Shown: positions 1 through 11,612 of the stretch, piece by piece
How the letters are laid out: each line of letters opens with the position of its first letter
Position numbering within the stretch: the stretch's first letter is position 1
NCBI GenBank assembly: GCA_038503075.1
Contig: JBCAML010000004.1
Span: 951,149-1,015,148 of the forward strand
DNA length: 64,000 nt
Direction: 5' to 3'
From: Gyromitra esculenta
Lineage: Eukaryota; Ascomycota; Pezizomycetes; Pezizales; Discinaceae
Position numbers and translations under genes: made by a program
Notes under the pieces: generated by a model
Databases searched by the model: none
What the model saw: only the letters and a program-made list of their open reading frames with translations
Told to the model about the DNA's origin: nothing

Positions 1-278
1 AATCCAGTGGTGAGGTTCTCTTTGTAGTATCTGGCACATCTTTCGAGTGCGTCTAGTGGAACATCGTCGGATATGCTGTGGAGGTGGTGGTAGTTAGATG
101 GTATGTCTGCAAGAGTAAATGGGGGGGTGGGGGGTGGTTACAGCTTTAATATATCCTCGGTACTCGTGTTCCTTAAAACTCTGCTAACGTCTGCTCTGTA
201 CCTGTCGGTTGAGAGCCTTATTACTTTTTGCTGTAGGACTTCTCGGTCTCGGGTTGTGGCAGGATTGTGGATGTCCAT
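1..278 (-). CDS. Partial unknown gene, 5' end, two exons, cut by the window edge
   Basis: Exon 1 (142-278) begins with an ATG and encodes 45 residues starting MDIHNPATTRDREV. It ends at a GTAACC donor, the same donor used by an NHP6 intron in this window. The intron (76-141) has a CTAAC branch site 13 nt before a CCACAG acceptor. Exon 2 (1-75) continues in phase with ISDDVPLDALERCARYYKEN and runs off the left end. Phase agreement (2+1 nt), good splice signals and a charged, helical composition support a real gene although neither exon is a long ORF. I do not recognise a family. The start could lie further upstream if another 5' exon exists. Confidence 0.55.
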
Positions 279-1111
279 TATGCAGGTTGAAAGGACTTGG
301 GGGAGGCTGGGAGTCTTAGATGGGTGGCTTTTATGAATGGATATCTAGATGACGGATGTTGTTTCGACAAACATATGTGGGAACGAAGACCCGAGAAAGC
401 GGGGGAGAACCGATAAGGGGGAAGGAGCAAAGAAACCAAGATACACTGTCTCGGTATATCTCTTAAGTGGGACTTAAAATACGATATTGAGATAAGATAA
501 ACGTAGTAATGGAGGAACCCAATGGCGAGGGTAAATGAAGGATCTGGTAGAGGAGAGGTAGGCTAAAGGAGTTATGGTCTAAATGATGTACTCCTTAAGT
601 AGGAAGCTTACGAGGAGGATTACCAATATATGTATGCACATACCCTCAGATCTGAGTTTTGATCTCTCTCCAGGTACCAATTTCGTGCGTTCGGAAAAAT
701 ATAGTGTCAATACCTTCTGCTTTCCCTACCATTCGAAATATCGTTATACGCAAAACAAGGCACGATCATGGGCAATTGGAGGTTTAAAAGTTAAGCCTAT
801 TAGAAATATGGATACTTTCGGAATAAATAAAAAGACACAAAAGCCTCTATTCTACTTCATTATCAGAATCAAAGAACTCCCGGCTTAGTCTCCGCTACCC
901 ATACAACCTTAGCAAACAAATAGAAAAACACCACCACCGATAAAATTTTGGGGTTTTATGAACCACAGCAAATGAAAACTACTTATCCAATCCATGCTCC
1001 GACAGTGCTACTTCCTGTACGTAAGCTAAAATCTAATTCCAAGGTAAACTAGCACACACTCCGTTAGAAAAAAAGAATCCAAATCCCACAGTAACCATGA
1101 AAGCCTTGCAC
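279..1111. other. Intergenic, no supported gene
   Basis: This is the upstream region of the partial gene on its left and the 3' flank of the small membrane-protein gene on its right. It is AT-rich. An open frame at 583-888 on the plus strand has no recognisable composition or splice partner. I see no RNA gene or repeat here. Confidence 0.5.
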
Positions 1112-1519
1112 TCACTTGCATGCGCATCTATCCCAATAGCAATGCCAAAGGAACGGTATAAGCAGTCCCACAGCAACTGAGAAAACCGCATATTTCCAGG
1201 AAAAGCCATTAGCACGCATATCAGCTTCTTGCAAGGGTTCGACTTTAGGGAAGATGTAGGTGTAGTAGCCTTCTGGAAAGTGTTGGCCTAAAGGGGAGCC
1301 GCTGCGGGCTTCATGGTGGTTGTTGTAGGGAAAACTACTAATTGACAGGTTAGTAAATGTAGGTAGGTAGGTAGGATAGGCTTGAAGCAGCAATATAACA
1401 TACGTTTCCGAAAACTCTTGTAGAATTTTGGATTTGGCATTGAAATCCGCGATGCGTTCTTCAATCTCCCTATCAATGAGGGCTCGTTGGGCCATTTCGT
1501 CTTGCGAGTCAGTAGACAT
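1112..1519 (-). CDS. Small single-TM protein of unknown function (113 aa, two exons)
   Basis: Exon 1 (1404-1519) encodes an acidic/helical N-terminus (MSTDSQDEMAQRALIDREIE). A 66-nt intron (1338-1403) has a GTATGT donor, a TTACTAAC branch site and a TTAG acceptor. Exon 2 (1112-1337) encodes a short Gly/Pro/Tyr stretch and then one hydrophobic helix (AVFSVAVGLLIPFLWHCYW) close to the C-terminus, followed by DRCACK. The intron is a multiple of three and has no stop, so the frame is also open without splicing. I chose the internal ATG because the upstream part of the open frame (to 1888) looks like noncoding DNA. A tail-anchored membrane protein is the likeliest topology. A GTGAGT overlaps the stop, so a further 3' exon is possible. 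Family not recognised. Confidence 0.55.
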   Translation of the reverse strand: MSTDSQDEMAQRALIDREIEERIADFNAKSKILQEFSETYVILLLQAYPTYLPTFTNLSISSFPYNNHHEARSGSPLGQHFPEGYYTYIFPKVEPLQEADMRANGFSWKYAVFSVAVGLLIPFLWHCYWDRCACK

Positions 1520-2069
1520 GTTAATATTCGTTACACGGGGAGCAGGAGCAGAGAGCGAACTGCCAAGTGGAATTCTGGCTTGTGAGATAGGTGTAAATGT
1601 AGATGAGAGAGAAAACCTCTGAAGGGATAGCAACGGTAGATGGAGAGGAGGCAGCAGGGGGCCAACGCTACACTGCCAGGATGTTGATGACGACGGGCCG
1701 GACGGCAATATAAACCACATGAGGGTTAAGGGATACATATGCAGCAAACGAAAAGTACGACGGGAAGGATCGGTGCCACCACAAAGTATAAAACGAGATA
1801 TGCCCAATAGTAGTTCAGAAAGTAAAGAGGTAAAGAGGAAACTCACTACCGCATTAATGCTTGGAAGCACAACCATAAAATTGTTCATTGTCTATACTAG
1901 ATCATAGCCCATCACTCGCAACAGCTCAACCTCCAAGATGCCCTAAATCGAGAATCATGATAGTATGTGCAGGACAACAGCAAAGCTCACAATAATCATC
2001 TAATTTATACACAAAATTTTCCCTATATATTTCCATGCTCATATTTTCATACCTCCGCTCCATTCGGCT
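1520..2069. other. Intergenic
   Basis: It holds the promoter of the small membrane-protein gene and the 3' end of the MFS gene. Open frames on both strands here are low-complexity. Nothing else is seen. Confidence 0.5.
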
Positions 2070-3571
2070 CTAAGACACAGGCTTCTCCCTTTCACCCTTC
2101 ATCCCCTTTTCATCCTCTACTCTCTCTTCCACATCCACCTTCCTCCTCTCTGTCCGCCACCCCCCATCCCACCCTATCCACCCTTTCTCCCTCGGCGACC
2201 TCGCAGCCAACGCCAGCAACCCCAACCCCGCAAACCCAATCCCCGCACTGCCACTCCCGATCCATCCATGCCTCTCGTACAACGGCGCCCCGGTACTCGT
2301 CCCCACGACCTGCCCAAAAAATACACCGAGCATATAAACACTGTTGACCCTATTCCTGGCACTAGCATCCAGCTTATAGATAGCCGTGCGATTACTAACC
2401 TGCGACGTCTGGATCCCCAGGTCGATCAAGAATGCCTGCAGCACTGGTCCAGCGACAGTATGGAGTCCGGCGAATGTACCGATTAACTGGCCGGCCAGGA
2501 CGCATATGAGGCCGAGCAGGAGGCCGAGGGATGGCGAGTAGCGGTCGATGAGGTTGCGGCCGATTAGTGGGACGATGAGGATGGCGGCGACCCCGATGAG
2601 GCCGAACATGCCGATTACGAGGGAGTTGTAGTTGTACGGTGCAGCGGCGAGGAGGAAGGTTAGGGTTGTCCAGTACAGGGTGAATACTGCGGAGGCTGTG
2701 AGGCCGATGAGGGCTGCTTGGACTAGGGTTGGGTGCTTTACGATCAGCTGGCCAAGGGAGCGGAGGATCTGGAAGTAGGATAGGCCGGAGGGGTTTGTTG
2801 AGGGGTAGTCTGGCATGAACAGCCATAGGAGGGAGAATATGAAGAATTGGAGGCCCAGGGCAATCCAGTAGACTGTTCTCCAGCCTGTGTATTCTGTAAT
2901 AATGCCGGAGAGGATTCGTGCCAAGAGCATGCCTAGGAGAAGCCCAGACGTAACCCAAGACAGTGCTGTAGCCCGTTTTTCGGGTGGGGCAAGACTTCCT
3001 CTCTAGTTAGCAATTGGAAATCTCGTAAAATACAGCTTAGCATACGAGCAAAGAGGCTGTGGATCATGAAAACTCACTCTCCAACCAACGGCAACATCAG
3101 CTGCGGCGTAACGGTACCAACCCCAACAATGAACGAAAACGCAGCAAAAACATGGAAATTCACTGCAACACACAGCGCCACCCAACAAACCGTCGTCGTC
3201 AAGATCAGCACCAACACCAACGTCCTCCGTCTGAATAAATCCCCGAGTGGGTTCAGAAACAACAACCCAGTCGCATACCCAGCTTGCATCAATGTCGGGA
3301 CGATCGAGACCTTCTCGTAAGAAACATTGAACGTCGTCGCCATCTTATTTAAAATAGGGTGATTATAATATAGATTAGCGACAGTGAAGGTAGCCGCAAA
3401 TGCAAACAGGAGATTCAGCGTAAATGTGAATTTTGGTGGACTCTCCGGATTGTAACGGCATCGTGGCGGCGTCCACGTTACGGAATCGACGAATCTACTG
3501 GCTATGCTTGGTGTTTTGATGGTTGATATGTGTGAATCCTCGGATGTGCTTTCGTCATCATCACGGGCCAT
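2070..3571 (-). CDS. MFS transporter (474 aa, two exons)
   Basis: Major facilitator superfamily permease, most likely a 12-TM proton-coupled exporter or general-substrate carrier in the plasma membrane. Exon 1 (3078-3571) encodes a Ser/Thr-rich cytosolic tail and TM1-4. It includes the loop motif NPLGDLFRRRTLVLV, a form of the MFS motif A (G-x-L-x-D-R-x-G-R-R). The intron (3001-3077) has a GTGAGT donor and a GCTAAC branch site; phase picks the AG at 3001-3002 as acceptor. It rebuilds PLVGEGSLAPPEKRATALSW, a segment typical of this fungal/bacterial subfamily (LAPP..RA.ALS). Exon 2 (2070-3000) carries the remaining helices and a charged C-terminal tail rich in Lys/Glu. Length fits the family. 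The substrate cannot be told from sequence. Confidence 0.9.
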
Positions 3572-5075
3572 GGTTCGGTATTTGCAGACACAGATTTACT
3601 GCAGTGTCTAGAGAGACTCTAAATGAAGCAGTATACTCCAGCTCATCCTTTCAAGCCTCTAAAAAAAATCCCCCCTCGACTTTCTCTTTCTGTATTCTCA
3701 GAGGGAATTTCTAAGCTTTTTGTACCCCGTACATATAATTCGGATAACCTTCCGGCAAGCGATCAGCAAGGAGGGGATGAGAGTCCGGGGAAGCCCGATA
3801 CTTCGTGCAAATCCGGCTACAGTCGCAATTCGGGACCGGTAGAGTCAATACCGATAGACTTACAATCACCTTGTGTTTTTTTGCTACCGGCTGATTCTTT
3901 ACCCGCTAGCTCCTAACTCCATGCTATTCAGACTGCAATTAGTAAGTAACTCTGAGCACTAACTACATTACGACACCATGGATCCAAACCACAACATCAT
4001 AAAACTGGTTTTTTTTTTGCCTCGTTCCCCACACCAAACCAAATTATCTCACTGCAGCGGTTCTTTCAGGAGTTATTTTTATCCATCTGGACACAATTTC
4101 TCAGCTGGGTGGGTATCAGTGCTGTTAGTCCCCCCGTGGTTGACCATCGTGAGTGATGCTAGTACCAGGGTACAATATTAATTAGAGTACGACTCCAGGT
4201 AAATGCCCAGGGTCACAGCCTTGCCGGAACCGGTCACAGCCCTCACAGCCCTCACAGCCCCCAATATCTGGGACCTCCTAAATCTACCCACAATACCCTT
4301 CCCTGTCGCCGTGAGTAATAAATCATAATCGACGTCGCTTATCTCGCGATCTGAAGCATAAAGTACATGTACTTGATACCTAGCAAAACAACGCAACTGC
4401 ACGATATACGACACAGGTACTCTCCTCCCCTCTTCGCTCTAAAGTAGGAACGGCTATGGATGTGTGTATGTAGTATTTTAGCCTTATAATCATGATCGAA
4501 AAATTGAATCGAAACATATATTCGCTCAACTCCCCCTCATCCTCCCAAAGAAAGAAATAAACGAGAGTTTTTGTTTAAAACGTGACGAAACATACGTAGT
4601 AAGCCAGACAGTAGCAAATATCGTAGAATAGAGTAGAGTAATTGTAAGACAGCCCACGAATCCACCCAGTAGTAATAGTGCCAGTCATTCCAGCCAATAG
4701 AAAATAAAAACTAGACAGCAAAAGTCGTAATAATAATAATAATAGTTAATAATCGTCCATACCAGCGCTCAATCCGGCATCCTCGATGGGGGAAAGAAAA
4801 AAAAAAAGCGACTAAGACTAGCTTTTTCCGCCGAAAAAAAAAAACCAAACCAACCTAGCAACCAAACTATAGCCAAAAAAATCCAAAATCCCTTCCCAAA
4901 AACACCGTCATAGTCACATTACAGTCGTTCCATCGTCAATGATATAAAACGGTAAAAATCAAATAGACCCAACAAAAGGAATAAAGTAAGCGAGTGGAAA
5001 CATGCAGAGGAAGCAAGCCTCTAGCAATTTTTTGTTAAAATACGGCCCCCGCCTTTTATTTCCTCGTAGAGTCAA
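3572..5075. other. Intergenic, 1.5 kb
   Basis: Upstream region of the MFS gene and 3' flank of the next minus-strand gene. Short A and T runs become frequent from 4500 to 5050, as in fungal 3' flanks. A short tandem of CTCACAGCC units lies near 4225-4260. No gene is supported. Confidence 0.5.
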
Positions 5076-7190
5076 TCAGTAATTGGGACCTGGCAACCTG
5101 ATGTCGCTGATGACCCGCTCAAATGCTCTGGCGTCTCCTGGGTTCCTGAAACGCAATTCGAAATTCTTCCATGTGTTAGTGTCGAAATACACAGAGAACG
5201 AGAATTGTCGCAGGTTCTTCAGAACAATCTTGTTTGACCGCGAGCAGTGCATCCAATCAGGCCTGCCAATGAAATCGGTAATGAAAGCAGTCCAGATCGT
5301 CGCATCAGTGTACTCTCCCTCTACATTTGCAGAAGCCAATCTGATCACGCCAGAGTCACGGTCCTGCAAGACACGCAATAGATGCGGGTACCCATCGTCG
5401 TCGATTTCGCCGCTAAAAAGCAGTTCTTCGCCGTCAAGCCAGTACTCGGACTTCTTCGGAGCAGGAGCATTCGGTCCACCAAACCTCAGGGCGAGGAAAG
5501 TGTGATAGAACAGAACCATGTCTATTTCAGAACCATCAACACCCAAATTCCACCAATAATCAGGAAGGGGTGATTCATACTCTCGATATCAGCAAAGTAC
5601 AAACAAGCCCATAAAATTCCTCTACGCTTCAAGTGCAGGCTTGACCCGGCTCTCGACACGGTCAAGAAAGATGCATCGATGAAGGTTTGGAATTTGTTTG
5701 GCGGCGCTCTGCGGTCGAAATAACCCCCAGAGCCATACTGCGGGCCAATCGTGCAAACGACTTTTGCAGATTCGGTGACTTCGTCGCGGTACAGGCGAAG
5801 AGTCAAGTCATTATCAAATTCTCTGTTTGGGCCAATCAGCGAGGTTCATGAAAAAAACTGTTTTCTCGGATTGGTTGAAACATACACTTTGATAATCTCG
5901 ATCTCTTCTCTCGCCATGTTCAGGGTATCCATCGACATGCCAAAACATTGAGACCCCTCAGTTGTCCTACGTTCAAAATACGAATTAGGTCGATAGTTCA
6001 GTGACGATTGCGGTACTGGTGTCATGTACTTAATAGGAGCTTCTTTGAAACTCGTGGACCCTGCTGTGCCATCAAAAACATCGGTCCACCAATTTGGCCT
6101 CGCAACAGCAAGGGCACTCGCAAGATTTCCACCTCTTAGCCTTGGGGGGGAAGCCATAGGGCTCGGCGCTGGTGGCGGAGCATATCTACTATCCCTCAGC
6201 GGTGGAGAAATTGGTGTAATTGGCGTCGCAGGCGTCATGGGGCGGGATCCGTGAACTGAGCCAAGGGCTGATCCGTGGGGAGAGCTGTGGGCCGAACCGT
6301 GAGGAGTCACATATCTAATTGGCTCCATGGGGGGGGTTGGTGGAAATCCTGTGTTGAACCCAGCCGCAGGGGTGAATGATCGCCTTTGCGGTTCCATGGG
6401 AGGAGTCGGTGGGAAACCTGCAGGCGTGGAGCTGTATCTGCGTTGCTGGGGCGCATCATACGGAGGCGAAGGGAGAGGATGTGGATATCTATTCATGTAT
6501 GCCTTTTCTTCTGCCATCCTCCTTTGATGTTCCTCAACTTCACGCATCCGCTTTGCGACTTTTTCGTGGTTATCAGCAAGATATTTCATTTTTTCCTTAA
6601 GCCGAGCCAATTCGCTTCGCTCAGTGTCCCGTCCAGATGGTCGACTACCGGTTTTGCTGGGAATAGGACTCAACCGTTAGCCAAGCCTGAGTGAGACAAC
6701 CAATAGATACCCAAACAACAAAATCCGATTGCGGGGTAAAGTATAAAAATAATAATTACTATTGAAGAACGCCCTTCAACTGATTTAAAAAGGTCCTGTG
6801 AACATCCAGCCGGCTCGCTAGAGCGAAGCCATCGGCTTTATGAAAGCTCGCTTGTATCTCATGCCATGCCCTACGGGACGAAGCGGCCCGTCGTCCTGAC
6901 GTGTACTTTGCCACGATGTTGTCCAGTTCCCGCAGAGATCTAGAGCAACTCCCGATCCCAAGAACGATGTCGTCCAGCAACTCTCGTGACAAGCGATTGA
7001 ACCTTGAATCTTGAAAAGATCCATCTAGATCTCTGAGGGTTGCCTTAATATCATATAGATTCTTAACGACACCTCGGATATCACGAGAGGAATCTGGCAG
7101 GTCCTCAATGTAGCGGTACAAAGAATCTGCGATGTTCCCACCGATAGACGATAGGGTGAGCACCCCGAATACAGCCAACCGATCAGCCAT
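5076..7190 (-). CDS. Protein with STAND-like N-terminal helical bundle (633 aa, four exons)
   Basis: Exons are 6760-7190, 5886-6668, 5581-5822 and 5076-5521, joined by three introns of about 60-90 nt whose phases all agree (total 1902 nt). Residues 1-143 (MADRLAVFGVLTLSSIGGNI...) look like the helical N-terminal domain found in fungal STAND/NLR-related and other fungal proteins (fungal_N / Helo-like). Next come a short Lys/Glu coiled coil, a Pro/Ser/Tyr-rich linker with repeated PPTPPMEP and PHGSAHSSPHGSA units, and a C-terminal globular part of about 300 residues with two similar halves (ILWACLYF...MVLFYHTFLALRFGG and FSFSVYFDTNTWKNFELRF). No NTPase domain is present, so it is not a full NLR. 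A scaffold or signalling role is possible but unproven. Confidence 0.75.
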
Positions 7191-10100
7191 CGGATGAAAC
7201 GAAATCCTGTTTGTTTATCTTGAAGGTTATCGGTAGTGGAGAAAAGAAAATGTATGGTTTATTTGATAATGGATGCTTGATAGTCGTGGTTAATCAGTTA
7301 ATGATGGGGCGCCCATGGAATATATGGAACACGAAAAAATGAAAAGCGAAAAAATGCAACGCCGAAAGACCTGTTTTTGGACCCCGTATGGGGGGACCGA
7401 CTGGGAAGATAATGTAAATTGAAGAGGCGGCTGGTAGTAAGAACTCGCGAAAGAGGGGATGTTGCATGCGGCTCCAGGTCAAGGTGGGCTCTGACGTGTC
7501 TGGCAGAGTACGAGGAAATGTGGTTATCAATGCATCACCACTTTAGCGTGATCTCCCCGCTGGTTCTGAACTGTCTTCCCAGACCTGCACTGAACCCAGA
7601 AAGACATAAAACGACTTGATCTGACTGGTCATCAACCAAGTACAAATAAAGTCATAGTAACCTTCACCAATTGGCTTTGAGTTGCACCCTCCCTGTCATT
7701 GCAACCCAATTCGAACCAAGGCACAAGCCTTACTTGGACCGGAGATGTGGGGGAGAGCTTTCGGCGAACTGATGGTGCTAGCTCAAAGGTGAGGAGCTCC
7801 AATTTCATGCAGAAGCAATTGGAAAACCCCGCGACCTGCACTCGCTAACAACCACCGACCAACGGTAAGCGAAATCGTAGTCGTAACTGCTCTTTCGTAT
7901 ATAATAATCCGAAGATGCGGCCGTTTAACAATGCAAGATTCTGATAGGGCCACGGTGTTGCTGCATCGATTGAGTACTTCTGGCATTGCTGGTTTACTCG
8001 TGCTCTTACCCCACCCAGGGATGCAGCCCACTTCCTCCAGCGCTAGAGCTTGTCAGCAACGAGATATCCCTCTCCCAGAGATCATAGAAATTCTGCACAT
8101 ATCCGCAAAGATCTCCATTCTGATCGAGCGATCCTATCCCTAGTGTTCCTGAAATGCCTCTTTTTTTTTTTCACCTTTTCCTCGGCCCTTGGTTCCATCC
8201 AGCCACAATTAACATCACACAAATCGGTTTCTTTGCCCGGGATTAGGACCTGCGTGTGGAAAAGAAGGTTCTTGAAAAAGCAATGCGATAGACTTTGATA
8301 ACATGACCTTAATCATCCAACTGGTGAACGTCGTTATATTTTCTTTTATGCAGGAACCCTATAAGAAACATCCAACAATCTAAAGGAAACCCAGGAAAAT
8401 AAAAATAAAAACTCGGTCCTATCCCAGTGTTAGAGAGACAGAATCTAAAAACCCAATTCGCATAAAAAACAAAAATAAGACAAAAGGAAAAAAGACAGAA
8501 GAAACAGAACCGTACCATCACATGCGCGGTGCACAACGGCTGCAGGTGGTGGATCGTGGAAAGCACGCAAGTACCAGCCTGCAATGTGTTTCCAATCCAC
8601 GATCTCTCCCAAACCGCCACAAGCAACCACCAAACATAACAGCAAACGTGGTGCCCCTGGCGACACCGTGGTCGCGGGCGAGGGGTTGAGGGCAGGCACC
8701 TACCTTCCGGTGCGCCGTGCTCAGGAAGAACACCGGCAGGCGTATATAACCGGCACCAGTCTCTGAGCGTATACTAAATCCGAAAGGTCGTCATAGGCAG
8801 CCATTCTAGTAGACCTGCGCATATGAGTAGGTAAGCAATATACTAGCTCTTCGCCATATCCAAAATCGATGATTCCGAGGCGTTTATTTCTCGATTCGTT
8901 GTATAATCGAGAGATTCGATGAAGAGCTACCCGCCACGAAGCCCATTGAAATAAAACATCCGACCACCAGCAGCCCATCATGAGAAGATGTTTGACCAAT
9001 ACATCGCGGAGTAGGATTATTCTGTAGAACAGAGCAATTTCCGGGAGAATTGTTTTATGCTATCCCTAATAGCGGATTCGAGAAGACGTCAGCATCTGTC
9101 CACATGGAAGGGCAGCGGAAAAATGAAGTACCCAAACCTCGGGAATTCCCGCTAACTCTCTCAACTAAAACCTTCTTTTATTCTTCTTCTTGATATCTGT
9201 GATATCTATTTATTTTTTTCTCCCTCGTTTGTTGTTTTTTGTTTGGTCCATTGTTTCTGGCTGTGCCTCTAGACCAGTTTGGCATAAAAGTGTCCTTTGG
9301 ATCGTCCGTTTCGAACAGATAAAACTATCTGTTTCTGTAGCTAAAGAAACGGAAATTCCCATCATATTATACCATGACGTCGAGAAGCAGCAGAAATCAG
9401 CGTTGACCGACAAGGAGGGGGACCTGAGTGATGTTGTGATGGCAGGGCGAGCAATGGTGGAAGAGGGGCCATCCTTCCTCGCCTCAGGTCCCCAAGTTTC
9501 AGCTTTTTCCACTTCCCAACGAAACCCCTCCCACTGGATTTTGGTCTTGCAGAACCCCAAACCCGGCCAAACCACCGACCAGGCCATCCCCGCAAAAACG
9601 TCAAATCAAGGGGAAGCCTGAGTTTGCCGCTACCTCAGTACATTGCTAGTTGGATGCCAACTGCCGATAGCCCCCGAAAAGTGCACGGGAGAGGTTACGA
9701 AAACACGTCATGCAACTGGTACAAACCTGCACCTGATTCTCAAGAAATCGCAACCGTTGAACATTCCTGGCTTGATCGCTGGCGGGTGTTACGCGAATTT
9801 GTTTCTCTTTTTTTCTACTGGCTTGGCCTTCTTTCCCTTTCCGCCCTTTCCATGTCCTTTTCTTTCTTTTTCCTTCTTCCTTGCTTTTTTCTACTGTTCG
9901 CTTCAGGCAGGGCTTTTTGGAAAGTTTGCGGGTGGTGGAAAAAAATATCGTGTGATGGTTCATGAAGAAAGGATACCAGCGTATCGGCATGTCCGTAAGT
10001 CTTGTCGTCTGCAAGCAAAGTTTGCGCCATCGTTTTATGATCACCATCGTCACATGCTCTGCTGACGGTTTATGCATTCGTTTCTTGCGCATTCCGGGGA

Positions 10101-11010
10101 AGACGCGTTCCAAACACTAACGCGTGTACCCAGTGCATGCGTGTATTGCGTGTGTGTATGTGCGCGGCAGCAGAGGAAGGGCATCTACATTATAAAACTA
10201 CGGTCCGGTATACATCCGAGACCTCGTGGAAATTCAGTATGCGGCCTGGAGATGGTTTTAACCATTATCATTCAACATTTCATTCAGCATTCCCTTCCCC
10301 CCATCCCTATCTAGCAGATGTACTAGTACCGCATCGATGGCTCCCAGCAACCGAGATTAGAAAAACCAACCAACCGACCAACAAGCATGTAGACCCGTAT
10401 GAAGACAGGAAAATCAGCAGGTAATATGAAGACTAGAAGAATCACGGAGATGACTAGAGTACAAGAAACCCCACCCTCTCGGCCCCACCCCATTCCACGA
10501 AACCCCCAGCATCACCAGCGTGACATGGTATTCCGAGTGATGAAGCGAGTAAAGAAGACGGAAGACGGGTTCGGCGAAAAAAAAGAAAAATCGAGGGAAG
10601 ACCACCACTACAAGATCCAGTAACGGCAACTCAACATCCGTTCCAATTTGATAGCATAAGAAAAAGAGGCGCATCACTCGGGCCGGGCATACCATACCCT
10701 CTTTTGCCCCTTTCTTCCTCCAAGTACATTTTTTAAAAAAGCTTTAAGGTAATTTCCGCTTGTTTCCCCGTTTCCCCCTTCACATGCTAATGCCGTTATT
10801 TTTTTTTGTCCCTTTTAAATTGTTGTTTCTCTCCTCTCTGCTTCTCAAAACCGGACGGTAAAATTGTTGGCGCTGCTGGACAGGAATAGCGGGGAAAGAA
10901 AGAAAGAAAAAAACCGAGCGAGTAGTATGAAAAACAAGACTTAAAAAAAAATTCCGAAAAATTCCCCTTCCTAAAAAAGAACGAACAAGCCCAGATAGTT
11001 TTTTAATTCT
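7191..11010. other. Intergenic, 3.8 kb, no convincing gene
   Basis: This stretch separates the STAND-like gene (which starts at its left end) from the 3' end of NHP6. A relatively GC-rich island at about 8500-8760 has overlapping open frames on both strands, but none gives a consistent spliced product. Plus-strand frames at 9190-9621 and 9624-10065 are pyrimidine-rich and look noncoding. Poly-A/T runs are dense from 10570 to 11000, next to the NHP6 3' end. A long UTR or noncoding RNA cannot be excluded. Confidence 0.45.
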
Positions 11011-11612
11011 TCACTCGTCGTCTTCCTCCTCCTCGGGACCTGCAGCCTGCTCCTCCTTATCGTGTTAGATATCAAGGAGAAACACTTCGGGCAACTTTGG
11101 CCGCAGGGGCTGCAGCGTCGGCGACTGGAGGACTTACATTGTACGCGGCCTTCTCGTCTTCGTACCGCTTTTTGTCGGCCGCCGCTTTGGCTTCGTAGGG
11201 TTGACGCTGCTTGTCAGAGAGGGCCTTCCAGCGCTCACCAAGCACTTTGCCGACTTGGCCTGAATAAAAATAAACAAAGACACCATTGGTTAGTCTAGGG
11301 TTATATTGGAGAGTGGAGTATAATGAGGGAAGGAATGGGAGGGGTTACCAAACGCAATGCCAGGATTCTCGGACCTGACGTTTTCACGCTGTTCGTTGGC
11401 AAAGAACATATACGCAGAAAGACCACGCTTGGGAGCGTTAGGATCTAGCGGAAGAAATCAGCCGATTGCTTCATACTCCAAAGCTCCGATGGGAGCTTAA
11501 ACCACTGCTTGAATAGAATGATAAAGGGGGAGAGAGGGAGGGGGGAGAAAAACATACCCTTCTTCTTCTTAGAACCCTTGGCGGGCTTGCGAGTTTTCTC
11601 TGAACGAGGCAT
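11011..11612 (-). CDS. NHP6: NHP6-type HMG-box nonhistone chromosomal protein (105 aa, four exons)
   Basis: Small nuclear HMG-box protein that binds and bends DNA without sequence specificity and assists nucleosome remodelling (FACT partner in yeast). Exons are 11558-11612, 11349-11444, 11138-11259 and 11011-11055; they sum to 318 nt in frame. The N-terminus is basic ([18 protein letters not shown]). The HMG box follows ([20 protein letters not shown], then [20 protein letters not shown] and [20 protein letters not shown]), and the tail is acidic ([14 protein letters not shown]). Introns use GTATGT, GTAACC and GTAAGT donors. Length and layout match fungal NHP6A/B homologues (about 95-105 aa). 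No single open frame covers the gene because all exons are short. Confidence 0.95.

Noticed and set aside
8445..8999. Overlapping open frames on both strands in a GC-richer island
   Set aside because: None has a recognisable domain. Candidate splice sites (a GTAGGT donor on the minus strand near 8703) do not lead to a consistent phased partner exon.
9190..10113. Plus- and minus-strand open frames of 110-155 codons
   Set aside because: Pyrimidine/purine-biased composition gives long frames on both strands; no domain, start context or splice structure supports them.
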